Of a DNA stretch of 64,000 nucleotides, positions 16,657-26,114 are shown one piece after another. Made by a program: the position numbers and the translations under genes. The notes beneath the pieces are model-generated. The model did no database searches. It was not told the origin of the DNA and saw only the letters and a program-made list of their open reading frames with translations. The DNA is from Burkholderiales bacterium (GTDB lineage: Bacteria > Pseudomonadota > Gammaproteobacteria > Burkholderiales > Burkholderiaceae_D): positions 1 to 64,000 of the forward strand of contig JACQDX010000082.1 of the NCBI GenBank assembly GCA_016200895.1. The letters run 5' to 3'. How positions within the stretch are numbered: position 1 is the stretch's first letter; every line of letters begins with the position of its first letter.

Positions 16657-19600
16657 TTAAAAAGTCGTACGCATCGACAAGGTGTAAGCCGCGCCCGGTT
16701 TGTATTCATCAAATATGGCATTGCTGAATTGCGTATATGACTGGCTGATGGCTTTATTGGCATTCCACACACTCAGCGTCAGATCTGTGTTGTAGGGAAA
16801 ACCAAACAAGGTCTTCAGATTGGCACCGGCTGACAAGTCAACTTGCGAACGAGAAGTCGTGTAGGCATAGGCACCACCCGCTACGTTCAGGCCAGTGCTG
16901 GTATTGACGACATGACCAGCAGTGTACTGACGTGAAATGCGGAAGTTCAGGCCATTGCGTTCATAGTACAGCGTCAGGTTACTGGTGCGTGGCGGCACAC
17001 CTGCTACTGGTGGGGCATTTGGCGCTTCATCCTTTTGCGAGGTGTAAGTGTAATTCGCCGTAAAACCAAAACCCTTGACTGGCAACATGTCCAACGGCTG
17101 CTGCCACGTCAGCTCTATACCTCTCACCTTGAGCTTGGTGTCGATGTTATATGGCTCGGTGATTTCAACCAGATGCTTGTCACGTCCACCGCTGGCATCA
17201 ACCGATTGTTGCTGCGCAGCTGTCAAACCCACGGTACCGAACATCGCATCCAGTTGTGACAAGGTATAAGTGCTGATGCGCTGTCCCGGACGGCTGACGA
17301 TGTCTTTGGCAAAGACACTGGCCGACACATAGGACTCGCGGGTCATGTAATACTCCAGTCCCAAATCCAGATTATTCGCGCCGAAAGGCTTGAGGTTAGG
17401 ATTGGTCACATTACCCTGACGTGCACCCTGGTCACCCATGGTCAGCATGGTTTGCCGCAGATCAGCCGGGTTGGCCCGCGTCAGGGATTTGGAGCCAGAA
17501 GCGCGGAAAATCAAAGCAGGTGTGATGTTGTACGCCAGAGTGGCCGAAGGCAGCACGTTGCTGTACTTGGTTGTTTCATATGCCCAGACACCGATATTGT
17601 CATACTGTCCGCCATTCTTCAAATCAACATTGCGCGGATCAGCAACTACGCTCAAAGCACCGATAGTCTGCTGGGTTTCAGAATAACGCACCCCGGCGTT
17701 GTAGCGCAAAGTACCGTCAAATAATTTGGTGCGGCCATTCGCCTCAGTATAAAAGCCACTGACTACTTCGCGGATATAGCCGCCACTGCCATTCGCGAAA
17801 CCCTTGTAAATATTATCGCGGAAATATTGATAGTCAGTGTCTTGCGCAAACTTGGGCCAATTCACACTAATGAAACCATGATTGCTCGCATAAGCATAAT
17901 TTGGTACACCAGCATTGGTGACTACCGATCCTTGGTAAGTCAGTGGCGTCGTCAGGCCTGCGGTAGAACCTGTGCCATAACCAGGATAAGCCGTGGCGGC
18001 ATCTGTCATCGCACCAGGTGTGCTGCGTCCGTCACACCCAGGTTGACGAATCTGGGTGTTGGGTGCGAAGAAACGATAGCTGACGTTGTTGCCACAAGCG
18101 ACGTTCATCCATGCATCTGCCACACCGTAACTGCGATAACGGCGTTCGATATCATCATAGGCCACACCGCTCTTGATGCTGAAATTGCTGTCACCCCAAT
18201 TGACATTCAGGCGTGTACCCTTGGTCGAATTGGTGCGCTCATACAGGTCCATGCGCAAACCGGATAAGCCCTGGCCTGCCTGGTTCCAACCAAAATTTGT
18301 AGGGTCGTTAATGTCGAGGTTAGCCGTATAAGTCGGCGACTGACCCGCAACAGTATTATTGTAAGTAATCACCGAATTGGGTGACTTGGTAGCCAGCAGC
18401 ACCGTTGGCATATCACGGAAGAAGGTGCTGTTTGTGATGTTAAGATGGCCGTCTATCGTCCAGTTGTCATTCGGGCGGAATTCGAAGCCAGGGTTAAAGC
18501 TGCGGAATTTCGTTTTTTCTTCCATGGGCCGGAATTCCAGTGCCCAGAATGTATTGGCGAAGATGGCTTTGTTCAACACGCAACCAGTCGTACAATCGCT
18601 ACGGTCAAACTCCATTCCTATGGGGATAACAGTGTTGGCACGGGTACCGGCATTCATCGCCTCATAGATCATCTTGTTGTTCTTTTGGGCGAACACCATG
18701 TCCATGTAGATATCCAGCCTGTCATTCGGTTGCCATTGCAAGCTGATGACTTCACCAGCGCGCTTGCGCTCACCCTCGTATATCAGGTGGCGACCAAGGC
18801 GGGCCATAAGGGCATTGTCGATTTGCTGTATGGTGGCACCAGGGTTCAATGCCAGTAACATGGCGCGGTCTATCTGCTTGCCCGGTACCAGGACAGAGCG
18901 CGCATAGTCGGGTAAGTTATTCAGTGCCAGACCTGAGGGTACTGTGTCCGGAGTCGATTGCGAGCCACCGCCAGTACTGTTGGGATTGTCTGCGGCATTC
19001 GCCTGGAAAGACTTCAATTGCAAGTTGCGCATGTCCACCGATTGAAAACCATCAGTCTTGTATTTGGTATCGCCAAAAGCTGCGCCAACCAGGACACCGA
19101 ATTTTCCGAAGGTATTGCTATTCCAGGTATTGCTGACCAGGGCTGAGCCGGTAGTGCCAGTTTTGCCGCTTTGATCGCGGTAATTGCCACTCAGTGTGAA
19201 TGCAGAACGGAAACCGTTCTTGTCAAAAGGACGCACGCTACGCATGTCGACCGTACCAGCGATACCACCTTCGATCAGACTGGCTTGCTGGCTTTTGTAA
19301 ACACTGGCGCTACGGAATAATTCAGACGGCAGGAAGTCCATATCGACTTCGCGGTTGGCGCTGATGGAACCGCCCCAACTCCCTGCCGAGGCAGATGCCA
19401 TAGGTGCGCCATTCAGCAAGACCCGCGTGAAAGCCGGACCCATGCCACGGATGGAAACATTCAAACCCTCGCCATCGATTTCAGCCCTGGTCACCTTGAC
19501 GCCAGGAATGCGGCCAAGCGCATCGGCAATATTAGGATCAGGGAACTTGCCCATGTCTTCTGAGAAAACAGTATCACTGAGGCCGATGTTCTCATATTTT

Positions 19601-19902
19601 TCATTGGCGGACAAGGCCAGCGAGCTACGGTAGCCACTGACTGTCACAGTAGGAACATGGCTTTTTTCCTTGGCTATTTTTTCTTTCTCAGCTTTTTCTT
19701 TTTCGGCTTTCGCTTTTTCAGCCGCCAGCTTTTCGGCAGTTTCTGCGCTCGCAGTCGATGTTGGTACCGGGCTTGGTGCTGTCTGCACTGTTTGCCCGTA
19801 GACACTGGAAATCAGGCCAGCAAGGACCGTGGTGACAAAGACTTCGCCACCTGTGCAGAACCGACGTTTACCGGGACCGGCTCCCTTCAATTTTCTATTC
19901 AT
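16657..19902 (-). CDS. TonB-dependent receptor, TonB-Xanth-Caul type
   Basis: Outer-membrane receptor of about 1081 aa. The start at 19902 (MNRKLKGAGPGK) has AGGAG upstream; the longer reading to 20016 adds an improbable leader. A signal segment ends near VYGQT. It is followed by a charged repeat of about 30 residues with AEKEK units, then the plug: VTVSGYRSSL, DPNIADALGRIPGVKVTR, NVSIRGMGPAFTRVLLNG and EGGIAGTVDMRSVRPFD, the hallmarks of the Xanthomonas-Caulobacter glycan-transport subfamily. The C-terminus ends YTLSMRTTF. It is divergent from the GH35-like gene, and the 678-base gap between them contains xyl-box-like sites, so it may import xylan- or galactan-derived oligosaccharides. The charged linker is unusual for this family. 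Confidence 0.92.
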   Translation of the reverse strand: MNRKLKGAGPGKRRFCTGGEVFVTTVLAGLISSVYGQTVQTAPSPVPTSTASAETAEKLAAEKAKAEKEKAEKEKIAKEKSHVPTVTVSGYRSSLALSANEKYENIGLSDTVFSEDMGKFPDPNIADALGRIPGVKVTRAEIDGEGLNVSIRGMGPAFTRVLLNGAPMASASAGSWGGSISANREVDMDFLPSELFRSASVYKSQQASLIEGGIAGTVDMRSVRPFDKNGFRSAFTLSGNYRDQSGKTGTTGSALVSNTWNSNTFGKFGVLVGAAFGDTKYKTDGFQSVDMRNLQLKSFQANAADNPNSTGGGSQSTPDTVPSGLALNNLPDYARSVLVPGKQIDRAMLLALNPGATIQQIDNALMARLGRHLIYEGERKRAGEVISLQWQPNDRLDIYMDMVFAQKNNKMIYEAMNAGTRANTVIPIGMEFDRSDCTTGCVLNKAIFANTFWALEFRPMEEKTKFRSFNPGFEFRPNDNWTIDGHLNITNSTFFRDMPTVLLATKSPNSVITYNNTVAGQSPTYTANLDINDPTNFGWNQAGQGLSGLRMDLYERTNSTKGTRLNVNWGDSNFSIKSGVAYDDIERRYRSYGVADAWMNVACGNNVSYRFFAPNTQIRQPGCDGRSTPGAMTDAATAYPGYGTGSTAGLTTPLTYQGSVVTNAGVPNYAYASNHGFISVNWPKFAQDTDYQYFRDNIYKGFANGSGGYIREVVSGFYTEANGRTKLFDGTLRYNAGVRYSETQQTIGALSVVADPRNVDLKNGGQYDNIGVWAYETTKYSNVLPSATLAYNITPALIFRASGSKSLTRANPADLRQTMLTMGDQGARQGNVTNPNLKPFGANNLDLGLEYYMTRESYVSASVFAKDIVSRPGQRISTYTLSQLDAMFGTVGLTAAQQQSVDASGGRDKHLVEITEPYNIDTKLKVRGIELTWQQPLDMLPVKGFGFTANYTYTSQKDEAPNAPPVAGVPPRTSNLTLYYERNGLNFRISRQYTAGHVVNTSTGLNVAGGAYAYTTSRSQVDLSAGANLKTLFGFPYNTDLTLSVWNANKAISQSYTQFSNAIFDEYKPGAAYTLSMRTTF

Positions 19903-20127
19903 GCTTGTCTCCTGTATGGCCTCTGGTGCCATTGTTGTTTGCGCCTTTATTGGCGCTTCAGTTTTTTTATTTGCTACGAAATACAATTTCTGGTAACGCG
20001 AACAGCTAGTGCTCATTCTTTTGATGACTGTTTGCCTTATGAACTTGCGTCACCATTAATTTTTCCTGCTTTTGTGCAACAGGATTTCAGGGATTTTGTT
20101 TGCGCATAACAATTAAGTCAAAATAAT

Positions 20128-20141
20128 AAATAGCGCTACCA
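20128..20141 (-). promoter_or_regulatory. xyl-box-like site 1
   Basis: Read on the minus strand this is TGGTAGCGCTATTT, identical to the first eleven bases of the Xanthomonas xyl box TGGTAGCGCTAACA bound by a LacI-type XylR. It lies about 225 bases upstream of the TonB receptor start. The Xanthomonas consensus is recalled from the literature; function here is inferred. Confidence 0.6.
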
Positions 20142-20274
20142 TTTGCATGGTGGATGTTTTGCAATCACACGTCAATTCCCTTCTTTAGCTGCGTTGTTGC
20201 CGGGATACGGAAAATGAACTTGCCAAGGACAATTTCTTTTTTGCGAAACCCCGTGCATATCTTATGCTATATTT

Positions 20275-20288
20275 AAACAATATTGTTT
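20275..20288. promoter_or_regulatory. AT-rich palindrome overlapping xyl-box-like site 2
   Basis: AAACAATATTGTTT is a perfect 14-bp palindrome in the gap between the divergent TonB receptor and GH35-like genes. Its right end runs into the xyl-box-like site 20284-20297. It could be a separate binding site or part of a composite operator. Confidence 0.4.
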
Positions 20289-20297
20289 GCGCTAACA
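20284..20297 (+). promoter_or_regulatory. xyl-box-like site 2
   Basis: TGTTTGCGCTAACA matches TGGTAGCGCTAACA at 12 of 14 positions, with the right half exact. It lies in the middle of the 19903-20580 intergenic gap. Apart from these sites the gap is AT-rich and contains no recognisable gene. Confidence 0.6.
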
Positions 20298-20519
20298 TAA
20301 ATATTTCAAAAGGCTTTATTCAATGTTTCTTGATGTGAATATTTGGCATCAGGTGCCGACGGCAATATTTGCAGCCATAGATAAAAACCAGTCTCCATAT
20401 GACTTGCCATGAAGTTGCGTAACAACTATTAGCGTATTCATGAAGCTGGACGGTGAGCGTGAGCTACTTATTTACAAGTTTTTTCTGAAGCTTCGCCGAT
20501 GTGGTTTTTAAGCATAAAA

Positions 20520-20533
20520 TGATCACGCTAACA
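20520..20533 (+). promoter_or_regulatory. xyl-box-like site 3
   Basis: TGATCACGCTAACA matches the xyl box at 11 of 14 positions, with the last eight bases exact. It lies 47 bases before the chosen ATG of the GH35-like gene, a position suited to repression of its promoter. Confidence 0.5.
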
Positions 20534-20580
20534 TTTAGTACCAAAACATGCAGCTGGTTTACATATACGCAAGGAATGCA

Positions 20581-22245
20581 ATGAAAGCACCAAAACTCCG
20601 TTCTCATATTTTTGCCTGCACGCTCATGCTGCCCTTGATGTTTCTGCTGGACTTGCAAGCAGCAGTTGCGGCTGAATCCCTGCCCTATTTGCGCAAGCAA
20701 GGTACGGCGACGCAACTTATGGTCAACGACCAGGCCTTCCTGATACTGGGTGGAGAACTGCATAACTCGTCTGCATCCAGCCTGACTTACCTGAACAAGC
20801 TCTGGCCAGCCTTGAAAGCTGCTGAACTCAATACGGTGCTGGCGCCAGTGGAGTGGGATCAGATAGAAGCTGTCGAAGGCCGTTTCGATTTCAGCGTATT
20901 GGACGGCATGTTGCAGCAAGCTCGCGCCAACAATACCCGCCTGATCTTGCTGTGGTTTGGTGCCTGGAAAAATTCCATGTCTACCTATGTTCCGGCTTGG
21001 GTGAAGCGAGACCAGCAGCGCTTTCCACTTGCACAAAATCGTGCTGGTACAACGCAAGAAATACTGACGCCGTTCAGCCCCAATACGCTGGCGGCTGATA
21101 CTACAGCTTACAAGGCTTTGCTGGCCCACCTCAAACAAGCCGACCCACAACGCACGGTGATCATGGTGCAGGTCGAGAATGAAATCGGCATGTTGCCAGA
21201 TGCGCGTGACCATGGTCCGCTGGCTGACACGGCATATAAGGAAGCTGTACCAAAGGCATTAATGGATTATTTGCAAGCCCATCGCAACAACCTGCATCCG
21301 GCGATACAGACACTATGGACAGCAAATGGCAAGCGCATGAATGGCTGTTGGGCCGAGGTATTTGGCAATAGTGTCGCGGCGGAAGAAGTCTTTCAGGCCT
21401 GGGCCTATGCCAGCTTTGTCGAAGGCATGACAGCCGCAGCTAAATCTGCCTATCCCTTGCCCATGTACGTCAATGCTGCACTGAACCGCCCGGGCAAGAA
21501 ACCTGGCGAATACCCAAGCGCCGGGCCACTGCCGCATCTGTTCGACATCTGGAAAGCCGCAGCACCTTCCATCGATGTGCTGGCAATAGACACTTACTTC
21601 CCCAACTTCACGGAATGGGCAGTGCAATTCAAGCGTCCGGACAATCCCTTATTCATACCTGAGGCGAATAATGCGGGTCGACATGATGCAGCAGCCAAGG
21701 CCTTTTACGCTATCGGTGAACATGATGCCTTCGGTTTCTCGCCCTTTGGCATAGAAGACAGTAACGGCAAGGGAGATGACACCTTGCCACAGGCTTATCG
21801 AGCACTCAGACAATTGGCACCGATCATTGCTGAATACCAGGGCAGTGGCAAGATGCGTGGCTTCAAGGCACATGTCTCTTATGATGGCGTGGTGGATTCC
21901 ATACCACAAAAAGTGACCATGGGTAGCTACGCGCTACAGGTCAATCTGAATAACCAATGGAGTAAAACCGAGAACAAGGACCTGGAAGCGCATGGTGGCC
22001 TGATCATCCAGCTGTCAGATACAGAATTCCTGATCGCGGGCACAGGACTGACGGTGACGTTCAAAGATGCCAGCAATGCCGGAGACACGATAGGTTTTGA
22101 AAAAATCACCGAAGGTACTTATGAAAATGGCAAATGGGTGGAAGGGCGCTGGCTGAATGGCGATGAAAGTCATCAAGGCAGGCAAATCATGTTGCCGAAT
22201 AAAGGTGTGGCAATCCAGAAGTTCAAGCTTTACCGCTATCGTTAA
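20581..22245 (+). CDS. Exported GH35-like beta-galactosidase with DUF5597
   Basis: Predicted exo-glycosidase of 554 aa. The start at 20581 (MKAPKLRSHIF) has AAGGA upstream; a signal peptide ends AAVAA. The TIM-barrel part shows APVEWDQIEAVEGRFDFS, the acid/base segment VQVENEIG (about residue 200) and a nucleophile-type FIPEANN, as in the GH35/GH42-related family that carries a C-terminal DUF5597 domain. The end of the chain (LIAGTGLTVTF, FKLYRYR) fits that domain. It is divergent from a TonB receptor, followed by a LacI regulator, and preceded by an xyl-box-like site. The substrate could be a galactose-, arabinose- or xylose-containing side chain; the family does not settle it. Confidence 0.85.
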   Translation: MKAPKLRSHIFACTLMLPLMFLLDLQAAVAAESLPYLRKQGTATQLMVNDQAFLILGGELHNSSASSLTYLNKLWPALKAAELNTVLAPVEWDQIEAVEGRFDFSVLDGMLQQARANNTRLILLWFGAWKNSMSTYVPAWVKRDQQRFPLAQNRAGTTQEILTPFSPNTLAADTTAYKALLAHLKQADPQRTVIMVQVENEIGMLPDARDHGPLADTAYKEAVPKALMDYLQAHRNNLHPAIQTLWTANGKRMNGCWAEVFGNSVAAEEVFQAWAYASFVEGMTAAAKSAYPLPMYVNAALNRPGKKPGEYPSAGPLPHLFDIWKAAAPSIDVLAIDTYFPNFTEWAVQFKRPDNPLFIPEANNAGRHDAAAKAFYAIGEHDAFGFSPFGIEDSNGKGDDTLPQAYRALRQLAPIIAEYQGSGKMRGFKAHVSYDGVVDSIPQKVTMGSYALQVNLNNQWSKTENKDLEAHGGLIIQLSDTEFLIAGTGLTVTFKDASNAGDTIGFEKITEGTYENGKWVEGRWLNGDESHQGRQIMLPNKGVAIQKFKLYRYR

Positions 22246-22287
22246 GTCTGCTGTATGTTAGCCCCAGCGATGGCAGCTTGTGGTAAA

Positions 22288-22301
22288 GTTTGGCGCTAAC
22301 A
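22288..22301 (+). promoter_or_regulatory. xyl-box-like site 4
   Basis: GTTTGGCGCTAACA shares 10 of 14 bases with the xyl box, including the exact right half GCGCTAACA. It lies 34 bases before the LacI gene ATG and suggests autoregulation. Confidence 0.5.
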
Positions 22302-22334
22302 AAGTGCCATTTTTCAAACGGATTTCCAAAGCAG

Positions 22335-23444
22335 ATGACGAAAAGCAAGGTGAAACAAGAGGCGGTTGCCATCATTGACAATCAGCAACACGCTCCTACC
22401 ATGTCTGATGTGGCCAAGCTGGCTGGTGTCTCAGCAATGACTGTATCACGCGTCATGAACGGTGACAGCAATGTACGCGAGCAAACCCGCAAGCGCGTCG
22501 ATGCCGCCATTGCCCAGTTGAACTACATTCCCAACCAGGCTGCCCGCCGCCTGGCTGGCTTGCGGCCTATCCGCATAGGTTTCTTGTACAGCAACCCCAG
22601 CGCAGGTTATCTGAGCGAATTTTTGGTCGGTCTGCTGAACCAGGTCAGCCCGAATAATATTCAACTCGTGGTCGAAAAGTGTGAAGCTGATGAACATGAT
22701 GTGGAACAGGCCCAGCGTCTGATCACCAATGGGGTAGACGGCATTATCCTGCCACCACCGCTGTGTGACTCTGCCCGCCTGATCGAACTGATTGCCGCTA
22801 CTGGCACCCCGGCAGTGACAGTGGCTTGTGGCCAGCCAGACCCACGGGTAGGCGGCATCAGTATTGATGACTATGAGGCTGCTTACGCCATGGTCTGTCA
22901 TCTGGTCGCCCTTGGCCATCATCGCATAGGCTTTATTATCGGCCACCCTAACCAGAGTGCCAGCGCCCGTCGTCTGGAAGGTTTCAAAGCTGCCATCGCT
23001 GAAAAAAATGTAGAAAGCGCGCCAGAACTGATTACCCAGGGCATGTTCACCTACCGTTCTGGCCTGGACGCTGCAGAAGCCTTGCTGGGCTTGCCAGAAC
23101 GCCCCACCGCGATCTTTGCCAGCAATGACGACATGGCGGCAGCGGTAGTGTCCATAGCCCACAGGCTGGGGCTTGATGTGCCGGGCGACCTGACCGTTGC
23201 AGGTTTCGATGATACTTCACTGGCCACCACCATCTGGCCAGAATTGACGACCGTGCGCCAGCCTATTGCCGACATGGCAGAAGCGGCAGTGCAATTGCTT
23301 TTGCAACAGATACGCGGCCAGCGCAATGGCACGCCGCAAGCGCCGGAACATGTACGCATAGAACATACCCTGGTGCGGCGACAATCTGATGCCGCCCCGC
23401 GCCTGCGGCCCCGCACCCAGTTTCTCGCCAGGGCTGCAACTTAG
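22335..23444 (+). CDS. LacI-family regulator, candidate XylR-type repressor
   Basis: Transcription factor of 369 aa. The ATG at 22335 is chosen over an upstream TTG lying in the candidate operator. The helix-turn-helix is at about residues 25-50 (MSDVAKLAGVSAMTVSRVMNG), the hinge NQAARRLAG follows, and the ligand domain contains RIGFLYSNPSAGYLSEF and TVAGFDDTSLATTIWPELTTV, typical of the GntR/LacI branch. The gene is 89 bases after the GH35-like gene. Four sites resembling TGGTAGCGCTAACA occur in its own leader and in the TonB/GH35 gap, which makes it the probable controller of this locus. The effector is not known. Confidence 0.88.
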   Translation: MTKSKVKQEAVAIIDNQQHAPTMSDVAKLAGVSAMTVSRVMNGDSNVREQTRKRVDAAIAQLNYIPNQAARRLAGLRPIRIGFLYSNPSAGYLSEFLVGLLNQVSPNNIQLVVEKCEADEHDVEQAQRLITNGVDGIILPPPLCDSARLIELIAATGTPAVTVACGQPDPRVGGISIDDYEAAYAMVCHLVALGHHRIGFIIGHPNQSASARRLEGFKAAIAEKNVESAPELITQGMFTYRSGLDAAEALLGLPERPTAIFASNDDMAAAVVSIAHRLGLDVPGDLTVAGFDDTSLATTIWPELTTVRQPIADMAEAAVQLLLQQIRGQRNGTPQAPEHVRIEHTLVRRQSDAAPRLRPRTQFLARAAT

Positions 23445-23464
23445 GCCCTGTACTCCTAGGCCAA

Positions 23465-24736
23465 TCATCGGCCAATCTCGCATTTCTGCAATGCTGGCAG
23501 GGGAACCGCGTTCGCCATGGCAAGAAATCCTGCTGGTGAGGGATGCAGGAAGTCACCGTTATGATATTCCTTACGTATATATTCGGCCTGCGCCGGGTCG
23601 CGGATGGCTGCGTCAAAATCAGCCACTGCATCAAATACCCCTGAATTACGTATCCAGGCATTGACTGCCTGACGATCGTCTTCATTATTGAGGCCAGGAC
23701 GATAATAATCGCTGCCGGTGTAAGGCGTGATGGTGGCACCAATGACGCAGATGCCGTGCGCGTGGGCACGCTCAACCAATTGACGGTGAGCAGTGAACAA
23801 GTCATCCATCATCTTTTTCCTGGCTTCAGGAATGTCGTCACCGTTACGATGCTGCCCACCCAGGTCATTGACACCTATCATGATAATCGCATGTGTCACG
23901 CCACTGCGTAAAATTACGTCGCGATCAAAACGCGATGCCAGATTGGGGCCAGTGCCATCGCGTAACATGCGCCCGCCACCTATGCCGGTATTCACTACGG
24001 CCATGGCTGGCATGCCCTCCTTCATCAAGCGCACTGACAGCAAATCAGGCCAGCGATTGTTGCCATCGGTCGTGGCGCCGTGGCCGTCAGTAATCGAATC
24101 GCCTATGGCAACCACGGCACCAGTATTGCGTGGTGCCTGCACTTCAATATCGGCAATCTGATACCAGTGCGCGACCTTGCCAGCATCTTGCCAGATCGGG
24201 TCCAGTATGCGGTTACCTTTGGTAAAAAAACTATTGGCACGCGAACCCGGGTGGCTGGTCTGGCGCACTGGTTCACCCTTGAAATACATGGAAATTGCGA
24301 GGTCGGATGCAGGAGCATGCTGCAAATTCACAGCGTCGCTATAGTACTCGCTGCCTGCCGGTATCATGATGCTGCTGCGGCCAGAAAATTTTAGCGCTTG
24401 CAGGGTTTCGGTATCAATATCTGTCTTGCCCGGTGCGATTGCCCTGGCCAGACTGGCAGCATCAATAAATAATGGCGTGCTACCAAATACATTGCTGAAG
24501 CGCACACGCACACGGCTGCCACCCAGCGAGACATGGACAATCTGGCGCAAGCTGGCGTCACGCCAATTGGCCGCTGGCAGCATATTCTCTGGCTCGGGTA
24601 TTTGTTGTGCCGAACCCCAGGATGATACCCAATGCCAGTCTGGCTGAGCTGCATGAGCGGTAGCAGTCAGTGACATTGCGGTCGTCAGCAGCAGACTTGT
24701 TGCCAGTGTGTGTAACTGTTTTTGTACATGTTTCAT
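23465..24736 (-). CDS. Exported SGNH/GDSL-family esterase
   Basis: Probable carbohydrate or acyl esterase of 423 aa. A signal peptide ends ATAHA near residue 29. An N-terminal beta-rich domain of about 150 residues is followed by the SGNH blocks: GDSITDG (Ser) near residue 218, NTGIGGGR (Gly), IMIGVNDLGG (Asn) and DFLHPSPAGF with the catalytic Asp-x-x-His. Related enzymes deacetylate xylan or pectin side chains. AGAGACAAAAA lies just before the ATG, a leader shared with the xylF and 49426 genes. It is downstream of glucarate dehydratase by 48 bases, so it may be the last gene of that unit. The acyl group removed is unknown. Confidence 0.85.
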   Translation of the reverse strand: MKHVQKQLHTLATSLLLTTAMSLTATAHAAQPDWHWVSSWGSAQQIPEPENMLPAANWRDASLRQIVHVSLGGSRVRVRFSNVFGSTPLFIDAASLARAIAPGKTDIDTETLQALKFSGRSSIMIPAGSEYYSDAVNLQHAPASDLAISMYFKGEPVRQTSHPGSRANSFFTKGNRILDPIWQDAGKVAHWYQIADIEVQAPRNTGAVVAIGDSITDGHGATTDGNNRWPDLLSVRLMKEGMPAMAVVNTGIGGGRMLRDGTGPNLASRFDRDVILRSGVTHAIIMIGVNDLGGQHRNGDDIPEARKKMMDDLFTAHRQLVERAHAHGICVIGATITPYTGSDYYRPGLNNEDDRQAVNAWIRNSGVFDAVADFDAAIRDPAQAEYIRKEYHNGDFLHPSPAGFLAMANAVPLPALQKCEIGR

Positions 24737-24784
24737 TTTTTGTCTCTTATATTTTTTCTTTTATGCAGTTGCGGTCCATCCAGC

Positions 24785-26080
24785 TCAGAAGCGTGGACTG
24801 ATACCCTTGAAATCAGGATCATATTTGCGCATCTGCCCCAGGTCATCACGGTTGCGTATGCCGCATTCCAGATATTGCTGATGCAGTACCGCCAGTTTGA
24901 CGTAATCAATTTCCACACCCAGACCCGGTGTCGTTGGCACTGGTACCGCCCCATCTTCAAAGCGCACCCTGTCGCCCTTGATGACATCTTCTTCCTGCCA
25001 GGGATAATGGGTATCGCATGCATAGGTCAGGCCGGGAATGACAGCAGCCACATGGGTCATGGCCATCAGGCTGATACCAAGATGGGAATTGGAATGCATG
25101 GACATGCCCATGCCAAATACTTCACACATGCGTGCCAGTGATACCGTAGCACGCAAGCCACCCCAGTAATGGTGATCCGACAGCAGTATGCTCACCGCAT
25201 GGGTAGAGGCATTACGTTTAAATTCTTCCATGGTCGTGACCACCATATTGGTCGCCAGTGGCGCATCGCAATGCCTGGATAATTCAGCCATGCCTATTTG
25301 GCCTGGCGTCGGGTCTTCGTAATATTCCAGCAAATCATCCAGCTCTTTGGCTGCTGCAATACTGGTTTCCAGCGACCAGTTAGCGTTCGGGTCCAGCCGC
25401 AATGGCAGAGTTGGGAAAGCCTGGCGCAAAGCCTTGATGGCAGCGATTTCTTGCGCTGGCAGCATGACACCACCTTTCAACTTGATACTTTTAAATCCAT
25501 ACTGCGCAATCATGGTCTGCGCCTGTTTGACGATTTGCGCTGGCGTCAGTGCTTCACCCCAGGCATCGGCTGGATAAGGATTTTCTACGTGCTTGGCATA
25601 TTTGTAGAACAGGTAGGCGCTATATGGCACCGCCTTGCGCACCGCACCTCCCAGCAGATCACAAACTGGCAAACCCAGAATCTGACCTTGCAAATCCAGC
25701 ATGGCCACTTCCAGCGCGCTGATGACCTTGTCTGCATTCTTGTTGGTATGTGAACCAGGGGCCAGTTCTATTTGCACCCCTGCGCCACCGCCGGTGGACA
25801 TAATGTTCTTGCGCACACGCTCTTCCATGAGAGTCAAGTCAAACGGTGTCAGATCTGCCAGCAAAGTCCTGGCTTGCTCCAGCACCTTTAGCATGGGTTG
25901 ATCACCATAGGTTTCTGCAATGCCGATACGCCCATCCACCGTTTCAACTTCTATGATGCTGCGCAATGCCCAGGGCTCATGAATACCGCTGGCGTTCAGC
26001 AAAGGTGGGTCACGAAATGCGATAGGTGTCACACGTACCTGGCGTATCATCATTTTGGCATTGCGAATAGTTTGACTCAT
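24785..26080 (-). CDS. gudD: Glucarate dehydratase
   Basis: Dehydrates D-glucarate (and often L-idarate) to 5-keto-4-deoxy-D-glucarate (EC 4.2.1.40), continuing the oxidative uronate pathway started by Udh. The 431-aa protein belongs to the enolase superfamily, with FKSIKLKGGVM carrying the catalytic lysine pair, metal ligands in LRLDPNANWS, LEYYEDP and PLATNMV, and the late general base in MSMHSNSHLG. These match the GudD subgroup in order and spacing. The gene starts 35 bases from the 282-bp inverted-repeat element at 26115-26396, so that element now forms its immediate upstream region. The next enzyme, keto-deoxyglucarate dehydratase, is not in the window. Confidence 0.93.
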   Translation of the reverse strand: MSQTIRNAKMMIRQVRVTPIAFRDPPLLNASGIHEPWALRSIIEVETVDGRIGIAETYGDQPMLKVLEQARTLLADLTPFDLTLMEERVRKNIMSTGGGAGVQIELAPGSHTNKNADKVISALEVAMLDLQGQILGLPVCDLLGGAVRKAVPYSAYLFYKYAKHVENPYPADAWGEALTPAQIVKQAQTMIAQYGFKSIKLKGGVMLPAQEIAAIKALRQAFPTLPLRLDPNANWSLETSIAAAKELDDLLEYYEDPTPGQIGMAELSRHCDAPLATNMVVTTMEEFKRNASTHAVSILLSDHHYWGGLRATVSLARMCEVFGMGMSMHSNSHLGISLMAMTHVAAVIPGLTYACDTHYPWQEEDVIKGDRVRFEDGAVPVPTTPGLGVEIDYVKLAVLHQQYLECGIRNRDDLGQMRKYDPDFKGISPRF

Positions 26081-26114
26081 TGTTCATCCATGCATAAAAA
26101 TGGTTTTCAAGTAA

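Noticed and set aside
20464..21213. 249-aa open frame on the minus strand
   Set aside because: It lies antisense to the GH35-like gene, has no recognisable domain and no ribosome site.
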